A stretch of DNA of 64,000 nt, from contig CM076275.1 in NCBI GenBank assembly GCA_038380795.1, positions 2,606,501 through 2,670,500 on the forward strand, in the 5' to 3' direction. The notes beneath the pieces are model-generated. The model did no database searches, had not been told where the DNA came from, and saw only the letters and a list, made by a program, of their open reading frames with translations. The position numbers were made by a program, and so were the translations under genes. Positions within the stretch are counted from its first letter, which is position 1, and each line of letters starts with the position of its first letter. The stretch comes from Pyrocephalus nanus (Eukaryota; Chordata; Aves; Passeriformes; Tyrannidae). Of this stretch, positions 13,401 to 57,126 are shown one piece after another.

Positions 13401-16400
13401 TGATGGGAAGGGACTGTGGATCATGCAGAAGAGGAAGAATCCAAAACATTTTTTGTTGGGAGTGGGGAATGAAATACAGACAAATTCCCCAGTTACATAA
13501 GAGGCTTGCAATTTATTTCGAGATCGCCTTTAATCTCTGGGTCAGGAGGCCAATTATGGATTATACAGGTACATAAATCAAGATTTCCCTGCAAGGTTTT
13601 AGCTTGATGTAGGCTTGGAGAACATACTCTGTATGCCAACCTTGTGTTACATGTGACAGCTGATGTTTGTGTGCTTGACCATGTTCCAGTGGGAAACAGG
13701 GGCTGTGCTGCTGCTGCTCTCACTGTTTCTGCCACCAGCTCCTGGGCTGAGCCCTGCTCCTCTCTAATCCTCCACAGCAAGCTGGCCTGTGCCTGGGAAT
13801 CTGGTGGTTGGTGGACCCCACTTGGTCTAGATCCCTATTTGATAAATGGAAGTGTTGCCATCATGAAACTCCAGATTTACCAAGCTAATCCCCTGGGTTG
13901 TTCCAATCAGCAGTTTTGTTCTGAATGCAATTATGTTTATTCCAATAAGTTACTTGCATAAAACCTGTGGAGCAGGGCAATGCAGTTGGGTCCCCTCAGA
14001 TTTTTCTGGCTCCCCAGTGAGCATTTTTTTTTCCTCTGCTCCAGGTCTGCTTGCCCCTGCCACACCTCCTCTCCTAAACTTTCATTTCTTGCTAATAAAC
14101 CAGGAGTTTCCAGGGTATTTCTCACTGCAGTGCCAGAAAGGAGAGGACAGCAGGAATTTCTGCCCTCATTTCCAGGAAGATTATTTTCCAAGGAGAATTA
14201 TTGTTATATAACTTGAGGAACACAGTGTCAAACTATACCTATAATTTGAGGCTGTTTCTAATGAGCATCGTCTCTGGCCTGTGGTTCCCTCTGGTTTAAA
14301 TGTTCTCAGCTTTTTGGTCAAATAAATAACAGCCTAGAACAGTATTTTTAGGAAGAGATGATGCTTGGCAATGGCTGGGAATTCTGTGGCTTTCACCCCC
14401 CCTTTAGAGGGTTTGGGTTAATGTCTGTACTTTTCAAGAAAACAAAAAAAACCCAACAACTTGGGAAGGCTTCAGCTGGAACACCATCCAAGAGAACTCA
14501 CAATTTTTCCTCTGATTGTGTTGCTGATGTGAAGGTTCTTTTGTGAATATAGCTGGACTTTCTGAATCTCTGTATGCCTGGTTGTTGTTGTTGTTTTTGG
14601 GGTTTTTTTTTCCCTTTATCCTACTTTCCTCTATTTTTCTCTTCCTCCTTGCTGCTCATTAATTCTTTCATTTCTCTGAATGCTCGTCCTTTGCTGTTTT
14701 CCTTCTGCAGTTCAAAATGACCTTGTCTTCAGCTGTTCCAACCATGCCTGGCCAAAGTCAGTTCCCTGTCAAGGCCAAATTGAGTTTGATCTGCACTGGT
14801 GTCATTAACTTTGGAGTGAACCTTTTTCCTTAAACCTTGCCAGAGATGGGAACATTTTGGGAGTTAGACCATGAAGGAGGGGAGGTGACTGTCCATGGGA
14901 AAGCCTGGCTGGTGCTGTTTCATCAGCCATCTGTCTGGGAGTTGCTGGTTGCCTTAGTTCTGACAGATTTTGGATGACTGTTGAAGATGCAGATATTGAA
15001 ATGATAATTAATAACAGTATTCATCTCTGTGATTCTCTTGGCAATGCTCTTGCTTCAACATTAGCTTTCAATAAAGCTCTGCCATTTTACATTTCATTTT
15101 AAGCAGAAAAAAATGTTTTTAAAGTTTCAGATTTAGAGCTGAACAAAAAAATCACTTTTTTGGGGGGAAAACACAGCAGACAAGTGTATTAGTAGTGATG
15201 GTTTCTATCTAAAAACACGTCCCTTTCATTTTCTGCATCTTGCAGCTGCTGAGATTCTTTGTTTTGCATCCTCTAAGTTTTTCTTACCATCTCAGAGGCA
15301 TCAGAGAGGGGAGCAAATGCCTCCCACATAAGCAAAGCAGAGAATTTAATTTTTATTCTCTCTAAAATGACTCAGATCTTTGTACCGGGGAATGACCTAG
15401 ACAAGAACCGGGGATGCTGGGGAGAAGATGCTCTAATGCACAGGGTGAATTGGGATGGTCAAACACCCCCCAGTGCTTTTTAAACTCGGTAAATATGTAG
15501 GCAGGAGGATGGACAAGAGCACCAGACCTTCTTGTAGGAGAAACACACCTTTAATCCTCCCCCCTGCTCCTTGGCCACCAGGTAACTGGGCAAAGTGCTC
15601 CCAGAAGAACCTGCTGGGACAGAGGCTACTTGTTTTAATTGCATCTGAAATCCTGTAGAGGCAGCAAGGACAGTGCCCTGGGAATCCTGCTCTGGGATTT
15701 GGAGTGGCATTCAAAGGACAGCAAAACAACCCACAGAGTAACAGGGACTGCTCCAAGAGAATAATTTAGAGGGGGGGAAAAAAAATCCCATATGAATTTA
15801 CTGAGTGAAACGAGTGTCTGGGATCTGACTCATCCTACTGTCACATTCCTGGATGTCCCTGGCATCTCTAGGAAGGAGCTAGCAAAGTAGAGGAAAGGAA
15901 ATAAATAAAGTTAATCTCTTGCCTAGCTGGTAGCTGTATCTCTTTACCAGCTTAGCACTTGAGGGCTGTATATCCACGTAGGAACCCCAGTTGTACCTCT
16001 TTTTATGTGTATTGACTTAGTGAAGTGCAAACACGTTAAAAAGTTCACTCTGCCCTTTATATGAGTCTATAAAAAAGCTCTTAAAACGGAGTCCTAGAGT
16101 TTCAGTGAGACAAGTGAGTGATCAGCTGAGCCCCACCAGTCCCTTCCCACGGATTGGGTGCTTTAGTGTGAGGAATTTTAGGATTCTGAGCAGCCTGGGG
16201 AATTCTCCTGCCTCCAGCACTGCGTAATGACACCAAATATTGTGATGCCTCCCAGTTCTAATGGGACAGGGGAGGGGGATGCAGTAATGGGCATCACTCC
16301 TGATATTTGATTCCTCTCAGAACTCCCACTTTCAGGAGTCTCCAGGCAGCAGAGATTCCCAATATGCATTTATGGACACTGGAGTAAAACTAAACATAAA

Positions 16401-16989
16401 CATGCACCAGCCTGGAAGGTTTTTCCTAACAGCTATTTGGACACAGCAATGCACAGAAATAACTGCAAACAGGTGCCCAATAGATCAGTGTGTGTTTCCA
16501 GTGCCTGCTCTAGGAGGGATCACACATTAGCATATTTTTCTGAAGTTTGCAAAATCGCGGCTCAATAAATGGAACTTTATGTGTTCATCTGAGCTGATGA
16601 CACCACTAAACCATCAAGAGGTTTTCCTGTTGGGATTTAGGAAGCTGTGAGGCACGACAGAAGTGTTCCTGATGAGGCATTTCAGCACAAATTTGAATTT
16701 GCAGGGAGTTGGATCCAAAATCAGCTCTGGAGCCGGGGGGGTATCTGTTCAAACACTTCCTGAGCAAGGGATCGACCCCACTGCCAGGGCAGTAAAACAC
16801 CCACTTGCTGTGATAGCACAGGGGTGGCTCCCAGCTTACCAGAGGGAATCACTTACTGAACAGAGCTGTTGGGCTTTATTTCTGTACGCTGGGAAGTTTT
16901 GAGTTCTGCCCTGGCACAGTTGCAGGCGTGTCAGTGAACGTGTTTGTATTCTGTGTTAGTCCCTGAGAAAATAAAGGGGAAAAAAAAAA

Positions 16990-17201
16990 GGGAATATTTC
17001 ATCAGCATGAGGGTGGGCAGGCCCTGGCACAGGTTGCCCAGAGAAGCTGTGGCTGCCCCTGAATCCCTGGAAGTGTCCAAGGCCAGGTTGGACGGGGCTT
17101 GGAGCAACCTGGGCTGGTGGAAGTTGTCCCTGCCCATGGCAGGGGGTGGAACAGGATTTCTCTAATGTCCTTTCTAACCCAAATAATTCTACAATTCTAT
17201 G
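16990..17201 (+). mobile_element. CR1 LINE 3'-end fragment
   Basis: It begins near the ATTTCATCAGCATGAGGGTG segment and includes GGCACAGGTTGCCCAGAGAA, the GTCCAAGGCCAGGTTGGACG block and a terminal ATTCTACAATTCTATG, the usual octamer-like CR1 3' end. Preceded by a nine-nt A run. Plus orientation. Confidence 0.92.
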
Positions 17202-19747
17202 TCTTTCTAGCAGTGGTATTGTTATTTTGGGGATAAAGAGTAAAACTGAAGTGTTTGAGAGGAATCCTCAGGATTGCTGGCTCTCTGCAGGCTTCACTGA
17301 GCACCAGGGGATGCACCTGAGCTGCTGCTGAAATGGTTAATTAATAGCAGGGGGCTGGGAAATCAGTGTTCTGCCTGGCACTGCTGCTTCAGGAATCCTA
17401 CCAGGAGCTGAAAGCCTCCCTAAAACCAACAGAACAACACTGTTAAATGCCTGGAGTCTTAACAGGTTGGTGGTTTGTCAAGGTGACACAGTTGTGGTCT
17501 TTATGGCAGTGCAAGCTGAGAGACATCCCTGCTATTTACAGAAACATGTACCCAGTGCTTTTTGAGAGTGTTTATGTTGTCATTACAAGAACAAAATGTT
17601 GTCTGCATAATTACAAAGTTATATTCTGATAGGGATTCTTATTTAAGCCTGTTACATGCTCCAGCAAAGCAGAAAATCCCTTCCTGAGCACCGTTAATAA
17701 TGGAGCATTAAGAAAACACTGTTTTCTTGTCGTGCTTTATATGCATTTATTTATTTTTAAAACAACTGTTTGCTGCTGCTTTCTAGGATTTCTTTCCTGG
17801 GGGCTGGAGGGATCATTTCCCTGGAGCTGGCTCTCCATTCCAAGAAGGAATGTCATTCCCTGTGCCTTGCTGGGACCAGCCCTCTCCCACCACAATCTGC
17901 AGCAGGACTGGGATTGAGGTGGGAATGGAGTGGGGAAAGTCTGTCAGCTGTAGGGAAAGTGCATGGCCCAGGAGAATCTGATGATGCTCACAGAGTTCTT
18001 TCTGTATAAAGATCAGACTGAACTTTCTTGAGCAGAAGGTCATGATGGTTCAGCAGAATAACCCAGCCCTGCTCCATGCAGCTTCCTGCTGTGATCCATG
18101 GATGCATCTCCCAGGGCTGTGGGGAAATGAGCTTGTCTTGCCAGTTTTAAGGCCCAGCAGTAAATTAAGCAGTGGAAAAAGAACAGGACTGAACCCTTTC
18201 CTGGGCACTGGCAGGGCTGGAAGTTGGGCACTGGTGTTCTGTGGCTTCACTGCACTCTTGGATTCGAGGACTGGGCAAACATTTAGTGTGGATGGGAGGA
18301 GGAAAACATCTATTTTCTTGTGTCAGCACAAAGGATGACTAATTACACCAGGGACAGCTGCAGGGACAGCCCTTGAAACTATAGAACACCAGCTGATCCC
18401 TTCCTTGCTTCCCCAACCAACTGGCAACACCTGAGCCCTGCCAGGTAAAAACCAGGCTCTGTGCTTTGTGCAGGTCATCAGAGCTCCACTTGGAGAGAGG
18501 TGAGCAAGGAACAAGCTTTGCTTCACTGCTTGAAGTCGCTCAGAAAGGAACAACAACAAAAAAAAATACCTGGAAGAAATATTTCAGTCCCAAGTAATAT
18601 TTACTTGGGTGCTTAAAACTTTGCAAAATGCCCTGAAGGTCACAAGGCATTCATCCTGCTGTGTATTTCTCTTTAAGAAGGTGCTTGTAAGTACTCCTGG
18701 AGCACATGTGTGATGAGGGGTTGCCATGGCAAACAGGTTTTGGCACTGTTTAAGACGGAGTTTTATTGCACAGCAGAATAAATAAGCATGTTAAAGCCAC
18801 ATACAGTAACTTGTTGGCACATACATTAATGCTCCCAAGGGCTGCAATAACTTAAGCACCCTCCCTTTAAACATTTTTCAGTGTTTTTTCTCTTTTATTG
18901 ACTACATGCATTTAGTATTAGGGCAAGGAATGTCCCACTTCCACCCTCTTTTGAAGTGAGTAATTGAGGCAAAAAAAGGAGGACTGTCTAATAAATCATA
19001 AAGGGGCATTGTGCACAGACAAGAGGGGCAATTTTCCCATTCCTGACATACATGAGGATAAGCCAGTGTGAGACCTGTCTGTGTGCTAAATCCTGACTTG
19101 CTCCCTCCAGACCCAGGAGTAGATTGGTGTGGTTATATTTCTGATGGAGTCTGAATAATCAGAAATGGTTTCACTCCGTTTGCTGCAGTTTCTGTCTTGC
19201 TCTGTCGTTGCCAAGCCAGGCCTGTCCCACATCACAGCCCCAAGCTCATTACTGGGGCTTTACCCATTTTATGAACCACCTGCTCCGTTCCCAGTTTGGC
19301 TCCCAGTTCACACCAGTGAGTCCCAGCAGGTCTGGAAACACTCCCAGTGTTGAGGAAATGCTGCGGGGTGGGGGGAGCCAGAGGCAAATCTGTGCCTGTA
19401 AGAGGGCTCTTAAAGGTGCACATAAATTACACTTTCTAATGAAAGCTCTGGTTTAAGAAGAGTTATTAGTGTATTAGTCCGGGCTTTATTAGCCCGGAGG
19501 TTCCCCAGCCGTGTGGGAGGTGTGGCACTGGCTCCCTCTTCTGTGGGAATCAGTAACTTTTCTGCCTTGGAGAACTTTGAAGCTGCCAGAAGAAGGCAAA
19601 GCCCACAAAGTCTCTCCCACCTCGGGGACATCGGTACAAACCACGTTATTTAGGTGTTCTTTATTCTTAAGACAATTTTTGCCTCATCACCAGGATTACC
19701 CCACAGCCTTCAGTAAGGCTTGGGCTGATCATCACAGCTCCTGGTTT

Positions 19748-19875
19748 CTCAAGGCCAGGTTGGACTGGGCTCTGAGCAACCTGGTGTAGGGGAAGATGTC
19801 CCTGCCCGTGGCAGGGGGTTGGAATGAGATGGTTTTTCAGGTCCCTCCCAATCCCCAAACCGTTCTGTGAGTCTG
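19748..19875 (+). mobile_element. CR1 LINE 3'-end fragment, short
   Basis: Only the last ~130 bp of the element remain, from CTCAAGGCCAGGTTGGACTG to CCAAACCGTTCTGTGAGTCT. Diverged and severely 5'-truncated. Plus orientation. Confidence 0.88.
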
Positions 19876-21361
19876 TTCTAGGATTCTAAACTTTCCTGTA
19901 CGCTCAGCAGCGGCTGAAGCTGCTCAAGCCTCAGGAAATGGGGGAGGAAAAAAAAAGGGAGTTCATTATTTTATGAAAGGTACATGTTTGTAATGTCTTG
20001 TCCTGATGGGTTCATTATGAATTACAATTTGCTGAATAAGGGGATTCCTGAGGGAGGGACAGTGCACAGAGAAAAAAAGAAAGGGAAAAGGAGGGAGGTG
20101 ATTTTTATGCCTGTAAAGGTGTCTCCTGGGCACAGCCAGAGTGGAACATGTAGCTTCCTCGTAGCTGTTTGGATTTGTTTGCAATTAAAGCCTAGTGGAG
20201 CTGTCAGGGGCTGTTGACAAATATATTATAACCAACTTAGGTTAAGCGAGTTACTTAAAATTAATCCATCCCTGCACAATCCTCCCGTTTCGCTTCCGCA
20301 GAACGTGCCAGGAGGAATGAGAACAATCCTGACCACGATGGGAGAACCTCCTCAAGGTGGAAATTTGCAAATAGGGCTACTGTAGTATGTAATGAGAAGC
20401 TGCAGGGCTTTCAATTATCCCACATAGTCTGTCTCTTTGCAACTTGACTGACAGCTAATTATGCTGGTGCCATTTTTTTGGCAGTGGAATTTAATCTCCC
20501 AGATGGAAAGCAAATCAATCTGCCCATTGCTGCAGCTGAGGCATACTTTGGCTCAAGTTTAATTTATTCTCCTAAGCCTAAGAAGGTTAGTCATTTCAAG
20601 GTACAAAAAATATCAAATTTCTGCCGTTAACCAGGCTGGTGAAAAAGTGAGGAAGAGTTGGGATTTTATGGGCTGTGCTGTGAAGTGTTGTCGCTCCTTC
20701 CTTTGTATTAGGAAACAGCAGTATCATCTCCCCTTGATTCCTGGCCGTGGAATCTAACAAGGAAGGAGCATTTATGAGCAGGTTGCTGGTGATAATGGTT
20801 AAACATGAGTTGTGGAGGCATTAAGTGGGATTCTGTGGAGGAATGGAGTAAATCTCCGCAGAACTCGACACGAAAAGGAATCGGTGGCAATTTTCAAGCA
20901 CTTCAGCCAGTGTGCAATAGCCTGGTTCCCTTTGGGTTTGATGCCAAGGATATAAATACAATCCTCCTACTTACCTGCACTCTTCAGGCCTATCAATTAT
21001 GCTGCTTCCTTGGAGTTGCTGTTCCAACTGCAGGCATTACTGTCCTCTGCAAAAGCAGCGCTGAGCAGAGTATGGGACTAGTTATCACAGGCTCCAGACC
21101 TCAGCTTCCAGTCTGGCACCTGCAGCTCCTGTCAGTGCTGCCTCTCAGGCTAGAAAACCCAATTTTAGCTGGGATCAAGGGGAAGGGAGCTCACAAAAAC
21201 TTGGTGCTAATGAATGCTGCAACACCGGAGCCTTATCGTTCTGTAAACTTTTGCCTCGTTGGTTGTTTCGGCCTGATTGTGGTTCTGATGTCTTCTTGTC
21301 CGTGTTATTTTCCCTCTTGGGGTGCTTTCTCTGAATTCTTAAGCCCTCAGGACTCCCCACC

Positions 21362-21509
21362 CCTGGAGGTATTTAAGGCCAGGTTGGACTGGGCTGTGAG
21401 GAACCTGGTCCAGGAGGAGGTGCCCCTGCCCATGGCAGGGGGTTGGATTGAGATGAGCTTTGAGATGAGCTCTAAGATTCCTTGCAGCCCAAACCATTCT
21501 ATGATTCTA
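21362..21509 (+). mobile_element. CR1 LINE 3'-end fragment
   Basis: From CCTGGAGGTATTTAAGGCCA to CAAACCATTCTATGATTCTA. An internal duplication of the GAGATGAGCT segment is visible. The GGTATTTAAGG variant suggests a subfamily different from the copies at 16,990 and 54,641. Plus orientation. Confidence 0.9.
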
Positions 21510-22588
21510 CTCTGATTTTTGGAGAGTTTACAGATAGAAAGGTTCCCAACTCCCCCTCTTGCTGAAAGAAGTATTTCTAAAAGGGCTTTGCTCACACTTA
21601 GTCCCTCCAATTCCAGTTTTCCTCACACCTGCACAAAACCACAGCCATTTCAGTGACTCTTCCGTAGTACATTTGGTGGCTGAAAATTTACAGCCTCTCC
21701 TATCTAACCATTACCACCTAACTTTTTTATATTTTCATATTATCCTTCTGATTTTATGTTGATGCTGCTCCTAATGAGCCTTTGAATGACACTGCACAAC
21801 TGTGTTTAAATCCTGTAGATGGAAGCATTTTTGGTGGCAAACCTCTGGAGAACAGATGTTCTGATGTTGTCCCAGTGCTGCACTCGTTACCTGCTGCAAT
21901 CTTGTGATTAAGAGGATGTTCAGGCAACAATGGGGCAGCAGAGGAGAGAAATCATGCAATAGATGATCAGAGTGCTAATTAGTCTGTGGGAAGAATGATC
22001 AATACCTGGGGAAAAAAAACAGTGCAGGAGCAACTGATTGTGGGCTCAGAAAGTCTCATCCTGTGTGTCTGGCAGCTGATGGCTGAGGTTATAACCCCAC
22101 TTACAGGTGTTTCTTTGGAAATGTGCGTGTACTAAATGGAAATCCAAAACAACCTGGAAATAACCAGCTGGATGGAGCATCGTGAGGAAGGCCAGCACTC
22201 TCAGCTGATGTCAGGCCTCTTTGGAAGGTGCTGCAGAATGCTGGTGTGTCCTAATGGGCAGAAAACAACGGGACCTCCCCCCAGCAGGGCTGTCTTTCCC
22301 CTGAAAGGGGATGAGTTTGGGTGTGGCTGAGGTGTGAAGATGGACACTGCCTTCAGGGCAGGGATGTGGAGGAGCCAGTGAGTTCTTGGATGAACTCAGT
22401 ACCCACAGGTGACCGGCACAAAATCACCCTGGTGGGGAAGGACCATATTTAGTACCCTGGGAGCCACAGGAGAGCTCAGTTTTCAGATGGTTTATTAATC
22501 TAAAATGAGATTATTTTAAAAATAGATCCATAACTTATTAAACAATTAGAACTTTTCCAGCTGTGGCCTTCCCAAAGTGGGATTAGTC

Positions 22589-22610
22589 TTTTTTTTTTTT
22601 TTTTTTTTTT
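22589..22610. repeat. Poly-T run, 22 nt
   Basis: Uninterrupted T run without recognisable retroposed sequence on either side. Confidence 0.9.
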
Positions 22611-25010
22611 CCACAAGTGGAGCTTGCATGTTTGGCTCTAACAAGCAAAATGCCAGGGAGATTCCCAAAGTAATGCTGTCCCACAGCACACACTTTAGCA
22701 GGAACTTCTCTTGTTTTTCATGTTATATTGTGTAACCTGCTATTTTACTTTTTAGGTTCCTGACTATATGCCATAATCTGCTTGGGCTACCTGAGTTCAA
22801 GCTTGTTCTGGGATCTCTGGCTCTCCTGACAGAACCTGCTGGATTTTGGGACCTCAGACCAGCGGGAAAGGTGGGAGAACACCAGGAGTGAGGCAGAGCC
22901 ATGGCAGGGACTGGGACACTCCTGCAGGCACTCACCTGGCCACAGGTGAGGTGGGGACAAGCAGTGTGGTGGTTCAAACCACTCTGGGGTTGTATTTTCT
23001 CCCAAAAGGGCCAGAATCCCAGTAACCACAATGGCCCATCAGAGGGGATCCCCATGAAAGCAGCTGAGCTATTTGTGGAGCAGCAGCTGAACAAGCAGAT
23101 GAGATGTGAGGCCAGGAGAAGCAAGTCCATGTGATCTGAATTACAGTAGTTTGCTTTGGGATTTTCTAGCTGAAGGACAAAAGTTGGCCCTCCCAGCACG
23201 GTGTTAGAGTGGAAGGGATCTACTGAACGCCATTGGAGGCCGTACTTTTTAACTACTTAGAAAATACCTGTGGAAAAAACACTTCTCCTGTGGATATCAA
23301 TGAGTTAAGACTTTAAAAAAAAGTGAGAATTTATACAGTATAGTAAATTGTACAGTGCAAAGAGCCCAGGAGGCTGCAATCTCTACACTCTGTGATGTGC
23401 ACTTTCCTTCTGTGTTAAAAATCCCCTTGTGCTGAAAAAAATTAGGGCCCTTCTCACACCAAGCGTTTCCTCACCCATGATTTTTTCTATTTTCCAATCC
23501 TTTTAGTGACATCTAGTGAAATCTGGGGAAAGTGCAGGTTCAGTTTTCTTTCACTCCAAGGATCAATGCAACTGCAGTAACAGATGCTTCACATTTAAAT
23601 ACTGAAGTACTGCACCTTATTGCATTTACTGCCCCTTGAGCTGCTGCCTTTGAGGAATGCACCAAATGCATTTTGGCCATATTTATGTATTGAGGCACAA
23701 AATTATTTTACTCTTTGTTCCTTTTAACTTTGGCTATATATTTATAATTACACTCTAATTTTATATTTTAAATTTTGGCTTTTGTTGTTGGTGCTGTTGC
23801 TCCTCTACACTTGAAGGCTCTGAGTATTTGGATTTCTGCACATAAAACCCAAACTGTTGGAGGAGTTCAAGCCACACATTTTCAATATTTGGTATTCTTG
23901 AACTTACTGAAAAGTCAGTCAGATTTGGCCCACCCATTCATTGCTCTGGATCAACCCAGAGAGGGTGTGAAATACTCTTTTAATCTGCAAATGAAGTTTT
24001 CAACAGAGATGGAAAACGTATGTCCACTACCTAGAAAGCAGCTAAAACTTCAAAGGAAGAGCTGCCTCCCTCAGAGCAGCATCCACATGCAACAGCTTTT
24101 AAAAGTGGAACCTCTTTTCTTCTCAGAGCACAAACCCAAGTGGCTTCCATAAAGGTTTATGTTGGTATGGATTTCAGCTGTGCAAAGGATATGGCCACCA
24201 ATACAAACAGGGCTCATAAATATTTGGAAGAAATACAAAATGGCTTCAAACAGGCCAATATTAAACGACTGGAACTAGTTAAAAAAAAATCCTAGGCCTT
24301 GCTTGATCTAAAAGGCTTCAACCTCCCAAAGTGAAGAGGCAATTAGGGCACATTCTGAACAGGAGGATCTGAAGCAGTAACTGGGAAGTCTGAACACTCT
24401 GTGGAAAAACCCCAGCTGGGAGTGTCACTGAGCACACACAGATCCAGCCAGCACAGGGAAGAGGGCTCAGCATCAACAAATTTCCAGGTCACTGTTTGTG
24501 ATCTGCTCTCATCCCTCTCAGAGGTAACTTTTCAGAACTTACTTAGGAAATGAAGTCTTCAGGGAAAAATTAATCCAAGTGCAGCAAGAGCAACAGTTCA
24601 AACATTTTACTAAATCAATTCACACAGTTTCAAAATTGTAAATATAATTAAGGACAACAGGGTTTCTGTTTTGTTTTTTTTTTTTTTTTCTTCTTCCAGA
24701 TTCATCATTAAGACAATAAACAAACACAAATTAGGTTTATAGCATCTGTTCTTTTAAAAAATGAAAGGAACGCCACTCGATGTATTGATAAAGCACCACA
24801 ACACAGTTACAAAATAGGGTTGGCCTGTTTCTTTCACAAGTAAAAGACTACATACTCCTATAACAGCTTCCTGCTTGATCCATACTTCATTAAAATAAAA
24901 CTATAAAATCTCCTAGATTACACTAAGTTCAGACGATGCCCGGGGTACAGTGCATTAACAGCAGTAATGCCAACTATCAGTGCCAACATAAAACAGTTTA
25001 GAAAGTAAAA

Positions 25011-25075
25011 AAACAAAACGAACAAACAAACAAACAAAAAATAAATCCCAAAACAAAACAACAACAAAAAAAAAT
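25011..25075. repeat. A-rich AAAC simple repeat in the 3' UTR
   Basis: Runs of AAAC and AACA units. On the gene strand this is a GTTT-rich stretch between the two candidate polyadenylation signals. Confidence 0.85.
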
Positions 25076-25084
25076 CCCCCCACC

Positions 25085-25090
25085 TTTATT
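25085..25090 (-). terminator. MACROH2A1: Canonical polyadenylation hexamer AATAAA, proximal candidate
   Basis: TTTATT on the plus strand reads AATAAA on the gene strand, 110 nt downstream of the stop codon. By eye it is the only canonical hexamer from the stop codon down to about 22,500. Its surroundings are A/C-rich rather than a clear GU-rich downstream element, so use is uncertain. Confidence 0.4.
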
Positions 25091-25200
25091 CCCCCTAGAT
25101 GAGCAAAATTTAAAATAAGGGATGCTCTGCTTCACAATGAGTTAAGGATGTGGGGAGGACGATGGGTGGAGGAGGGGGCTGATACTGCAGCTTTTGGGGC

Positions 25201-57097
<31,897 letters not shown>

Positions 57098-57126
57098 CTT
57101 GTCTCTCTCAGGTCTGAAACGGCACT

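Larger units (their letters stand above)
6651..24589. other. Non-coding sequence downstream of MACROH2A1, no gene recognised
   Basis: About 18 kb without a supportable exon. It holds three CR1 fragments (16,990-17,201; 19,748-19,875; 21,362-21,509), poly-T runs (7,462-7,480; 22,589-22,610) and several AT-rich blocks with dense homeodomain-type motifs that could be conserved non-coding elements (about 9,560-9,760; 14,960-15,130; 15,900-16,110; 18,600-19,060; 20,220-20,650). With mammalian gene order this would be the PITX1-side intergenic interval. Confidence 0.6.
24590..25200 (-). other. MACROH2A1: MACROH2A1 3' UTR (extent uncertain)
   Basis: The AT-rich stretch directly after the stop codon is taken as 3' UTR. 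A canonical AATAAA lies on the minus strand at 25090-25085, only 110 nt after the stop. A weaker AGTAAA at 24611-24606 would give a UTR of about 600 nt, closer to my recollection of the mammalian transcript. Between them is a T-rich/GTTT-rich run (complement of 25011-25075) and a TATAAA variant at 24741-24736. Which site is used cannot be settled from sequence. Confidence 0.5.

Noticed and set aside
20805..21515. 236-codon open frame on the plus strand
   Set aside because: Its last third is a CR1 3' fragment and the rest shows no domain, codon bias or splice context. Best explained as chance.
22723..23199. 158-codon minus-strand open frame
   Set aside because: No domain recognised, low-complexity Ser/Leu/Pro composition, no splice or start context.
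23775..24152. 125-codon open frame on the plus strand near the MACROH2A1 3' end
   Set aside because: No known family, AT-rich composition, no promoter or splice signals. Could not be supported as a gene.
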